Made by a program: the position numbers and the translations under genes. The notes beneath the pieces are model-generated. The model had not been told where the DNA came from. It did no database searches and saw only the letters and a program-made list of their open reading frames with translations. Shown here in pieces: positions 60,550 through 64,000 of a DNA stretch of 64,000 bases; the stretch's first letter is position 1; every line of letters begins with the position of its first letter. Source of the DNA: CAWAHD01 sp963781785 (GTDB lineage: Bacteria > Planctomycetota > Planctomycetia > Isosphaerales > Isosphaeraceae); assembly GCA_963781785.1 (NCBI GenBank), contig CAWAHD010000001.1, positions 682,001 to 746,000 on the forward strand. Reading direction: 5' to 3'.

Positions 60550-60720
60550 ATGTGGCGCTACCGGATCGGCCGATTGCTGCAGGTGGCCGGTCTCTTGATC
60601 CTGCCGTTCGCCATCGTGTCTCAGCTCGAAGACGCAGTCGGTCTCGGGCAATCGCTGTTGATCTCCGCGGGCGGAGCCGCGGTTTTCTACGTCGGCTACG
60701 TGATCCAGCACCGCCCGTGA
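60550..60720 (+). CDS. Small membrane protein of 56 residues
   Basis: It reads MWRYRIGRLLQVAGLLILP, then AIVSQLEDAVGLGQSLLIS and AGGAAVFYVGYVIQHRP: two hydrophobic helices with a short loop. It lies 22 bases after the second cupredoxin gene on the same strand. Its position at the end of the respiratory operon suggests an assembly factor or small subunit, but I do not recognise the family with certainty. Confidence 0.68.
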   Translation: MWRYRIGRLLQVAGLLILPFAIVSQLEDAVGLGQSLLISAGGAAVFYVGYVIQHRP

Positions 60721-60988
60721 GCTAAACGCCGCGGCCGGTCAAGAGCGTTCCGGCCCGATCCCGAAATCGCAGCGGTCAACGATTGCTTCGCGTCATGATC
60801 AACTCCATGAAGTGAGTGCCAGCGAGCCAAGACGGACGCGAGGGAGGCCGGCTCGCACGGGGCATGGCTGCAAGAGACGAGCGGCCATGCGATAATTCTA
60901 CCGATCCGGTTCCTGGCCCGGGGGAGCAAACCGACGACGGACTCCAGGCGCCCGCGGGCCCTGCCGGGCCTTCCGGAGACCCACTTCA

Positions 60989-63900
60989 ATGGCCGCCGCC
61001 GAGACGCATCTCCTCTTCGGGTTGATCGCGCTTCAGGTTGGACTCATCGACCAGGCGCAGCTCGTCGCCGCATTCCAGGCCTGGGCCCGCGACAAGCGCC
61101 GGCCCCTGGCCGATCACCTGGCCGACCGGGGAGGTCCAGACTCCGACGGCCGGGCCGTCATCGAGGCGATGGTGGCCCTGCACGTCAAGACGCACGGCGG
61201 CAATGTCGACGAGAGCCTGGCCGCCGTCCCGTCGAGCCGGTCCACCTGCGCCAGCCTGGCCGGGCTGGGCGAGCCCGACATCGAAGCCACGCTCGAGCGC
61301 ATGGCCCGCGCCAAAAACGGCCCAGCCACGGAGGCCGACGATGATGACTCGGAGGGCACAGCCACCTTATCCGTCGGCGCCCCCACCAGCGACGGCCAGC
61401 GATTTCGCATCCTGCGGCCCCATGCGCGGGGAGGGCTCGGTGCGGTCTTCGTGGCCCTGGATTGCGAACTGCACCGCGAGGTGGCGCTGAAGCAGATCCT
61501 CGAGAAGCACGCCGACGACCCGGACAGTCGCCAGCGATTTGTCGCCGAGGCCGAGATTACCGGCGGGCTGGAGCACCCCGGCGTCGTCCCCGTCTACGGC
61601 CTGGGCACGGATGCCGCCGGCCGGCCTTACTACGCGATGCGGTTCATCAAGGGGGATTCGCTCAAGGAAGCCATCGACCGCTTCCACAAGGACGAGGCGC
61701 TGAACAAAGATCCCGGCCGCCGGTCCCTGGAGCTGCGCAAGCTCCTGCGCCGCTTCACAGACGTTTGCAACGCCATCGACTACGCGCACTCCCGCGGGGT
61801 GATCCACCGCGACTTGAAACCAGCCAACATCATCGTGGGCAAGCACGGCGAGACCCTGGTGGTGGACTGGGGGTTGGCCAAGGCGGTCGGTCGCGCCGAT
61901 CCATCGACCGGTGAGCAGACGATCGCGCCTTCGTCGAGCGGTTCGTCGGAGACGTTGCCGGGCAGCGCGCTGGGCACGCCCGCCTACATGAGCCCCGAGC
62001 AGGCGCGGGGCGAGCTGAACCGGCTGGGCCCGCGGTCCGACGTTTACAGCCTGGGCGCCACCCTTTACTGCCTGCTGACCGGCAAGCCGCCGTTCGAGAA
62101 CGAGGACATCGGGGCCGTCCTGCACGCCGTGCAGGAGGGGCAATTTTCGCGGCCCTCCCAGCTCGATCTCTCGCTCGACAGGGCGTTGGAGGCCGTCTGC
62201 CTGAGGGCCATGGCCACGGGGCCCGAGAATCGATACCCCACTCCCAGGGCCCTGGCCGACGATCTGGACCGATGGATGGCTGACGAGCCCGTGACCGCCT
62301 GGCGCGAGCCGTTCTCGCGGCGTGCCCGGCGGTGGGCGCGCCGCAATCGAACGGCCGTGACGGCCGCGGGCGCGGCGGTGCTGGTGGCACTGGTCGGAAC
62401 GGCGGTCGTGCTGGCGGTCCAGACGCGGGCCAATGCTGACCTCAAGGCGGCCAACGCCGAGCTGGCCATCGCCAACGCGCAGACGACCCGCGCCAACACC
62501 GAGCTGGCAGCCTCCAACCAGCGGGAGCGGGCACGCTTCGAGCTGGCCCAGGAGGCGATCAAGATGTTCCACACGGGAGTCAGCGCGGATCTGCTGCTCA
62601 AGCAGAAGGAGTTCGGCGCGCTGCGCACCAAGCTGCTGCGCGGTGCACAGGAGTTCTACCGCAAGCTGGAAGGGATGCTGGGGGGTCAGGCGGACCGGGA
62701 CTCGCGGTTGGCGCTGGCGCGCCTACTTTGAGGTGGGCGAGCTCACCAGGCAACTCGATTCGAACAAGGATGCACTGGCGGTGCACCAGCGTGCCCTGGA
62801 CTCTGTTCGAAGAGCTGGCGCGAAGGCCCGGCGGACGCGGTGCTGCAAGGCGAAATCGCAAGGAGCTATGCCGCCATCGCACTGCCACTCGCGTCGCTCG
62901 GGCAACAGGCCCAGGCCCTGGCAGCCGCCGGCCGCGCCCGCGCCATCGCCCGGAAACTGGCCGAGGCTGACCCCGCCGATATCGGGCGCCGCAGCGAGCT
63001 GGGGCGGGCCGAATATCTTTATGGAGACTTCCTCCGGAATACCCCTCGAGCCGGCGAGGGGCTGGAGGCGCTCGCTCGGGCGCGGGTCATCCAGGAGGAC
63101 CTGGTGAGAAGCAACCCCTCGAACGAGCCGTTCCAGCTCGACCTCGCGCGGACGTGCGACGACCTGGCCATGGGCCTGATTCTGTTGGGCCGGACGGATG
63201 AGGCTCTGGCGGTCTGCGGCCGAGCGCGCGACCTGGTCGAGGGGCTGTTCCGGGGCAACCCGACCAATGCCCAGATCGCCCATGAGGTGCCGCGCACTCT
63301 CGGCAACCTGGCGATTGTGCTGGAGGTCGCAGGTCGTGACAACGAGGCGCTCGCGGCCCACGACCGGGCGCGTGAGGTGCTCGGCATGATCGGGGACGCC
63401 AATCCGACCCTCCTGTCCGTCACCCGCGATCGCGCCTGGGTCGACGCGATGACCGCCGGAATCCTGATCCGGAATGCACGGGATGCCGAAGCCCTCCCGT
63501 TGCTCGACCAGGCCCGGAAGGCCCGGGAGACCCTGGTGAAGTCGGGCAACGCCACCATCCGAGACCAGACGCAGCTCATCCGTATCCACAGGCGGATCGC
63601 GGGGATCCACACCCGGGCCGGGCGGACGTCCCAGGCGCTGGCATCGCGCGAACCGGCGCTGGCGGTCGCGACGAGGCTCGCCAATGCCCACCACAACGAC
63701 CTCGGCATCCAGTCCGAACTGGCCTGGGCCTACCTGGAGATCGGCGACCTCCTCAGCGCGACCGGCACACCTTCGGAAGCGCTGCCCTGGCACGACAAGG
63801 CGGTGGCGATCGAGCGCAAGATGGTCGAGGCTGAGCTGTCTGGCTCGCGGTATTACCTTGCCGGCGGCTTGAAGCGCCGCGGGATCACGCTCCAGAAGTG

Positions 63901-64000
63901 CGGCCGCGCCGCCCTGGCGGTCTCGGCCTTCCGCGAGGCCATCGCCATTCTCGAAGGGTTCGAGCATCCGACATCCGTCCACATCTACGACCTCGCCTGT
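60989..64000 (+). CDS. Membrane Ser/Thr protein kinase with C-terminal TPRs, frameshifted and cut by the window end
   Basis: An N-terminal planctomycete-type region (FGLIALQVGLIDQAQLVAAFQAW) precedes a Hanks kinase: RGGLGAVFVALD (glycine loop), VALKQIL (Lys), HRDLKPANI (catalytic loop), VVDWGLAKA (DWG in place of DFG), GTPAYMSPEQARGE. A membrane helix (AAGAAVLVALVGTAVVLAV) and a helical stalk follow, then TPRs that should lie outside the cytoplasm (ALVSAFREAIAILEGF-like units). The first frame ends at 62731. ARAYFEVGELTRQLDSNKDALAVHQRALD, then FEELARRPGG, then QALAAAGRARAIARKLAEADP follow in other frames, so there are breaks near 62727, 62810 and 62855. The gene continues past 64000. Confidence 0.83.

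Noticed and set aside
1..64000. CRISPR arrays, tRNA and rRNA genes, prophage
   Set aside because: No regularly spaced repeats, no cloverleaf or rRNA-like segment and no phage structural genes were seen on either strand.

Overview
This is a GC-rich window with no rRNA, tRNA, CRISPR array or prophage that I can see. The gene content points to the phylum Planctomycetota, probably the Isosphaeraceae. The evidence is two DUF1559 prepilin-like proteins (RRGFTLIELLVVIAIIA start), three Uma2 proteins, a DUF4058 protein, two YfhO-type giant membrane proteins, an FG-GAP/UnbV-ASPIC protein fused to TPRs, multihaem cytochromes with TPRs, and two large Ser/Thr kinases with planctomycete-style N-terminal regions. 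Assignment to phylum is an inference from families, not from a marker gene.

Layout. 1-10.6 kb: a RAYT-like transposase, csrA, a YfhO-type membrane protein followed at once by a frameshifted argC, a membrane sulfatase, a TPR protein, a DUF4058 gene broken by a TAG, and a pair of inverted GC-rich palindromes. 10.6-25.6 kb: a Cache-TM-kinase sensor, a DUF1559 protein, a HEAT-repeat lipoprotein, a heptahaem cytochrome-TPR fusion, a long gene-free gap, a small lipoprotein plus a second DUF1559 protein, then on the minus strand a second YfhO protein downstream of the TPR-ASPIC protein. 25.9-35.8 kb: a seven-gene co-directional operon of Hsp70, Uma2, Hsp70-VWA fusion, membrane FHA protein, Uma2, FHA membrane protein, and an alpha/alpha-toroid-VWA membrane protein. 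This is the best candidate here for an undescribed system. 35.9-40 kb: a PIG-L/LmbE deacetylase, a Uma2 protein, rarA and a YitT-family protein. 40.2-47.5 kb: a secreted beta-helix protein, a sialidase-like protein, an MFS transporter and an NCS2-like permease. 47.8-50.8 kb: ptsI and a patatin. 51.2-60.7 kb: a respiratory bc-type complex (Rieske, two cytochrome b pieces, an eight-haem coiled-coil cytochrome), two cupredoxin-like proteins and a 56-residue membrane protein. 61-64 kb: a kinase-TPR protein running off the end.

Reading quality. More than fifteen otherwise well-conserved genes change reading frame, usually as if one base were missing and often near a G/C run or repeat. Because this hits housekeeping genes such as argC, rarA and ptsI, I treat most of these as probable consensus errors and annotate the whole gene span, giving the break position. 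They could also be real mutations; raw reads would decide.

How the genes fit together. The respiratory block would pass electrons from quinol through Rieske and haem b to the multihaem cytochrome and then perhaps to the cupredoxins. The Hsp70/FHA/VWA operon combines chaperone-type ATPases, phosphothreonine readers and metal-dependent adhesion domains, partly at the membrane, and could be coupled to the many kinases of such genomes. The 40-47 kb block looks like scavenging of extracellular glycans.
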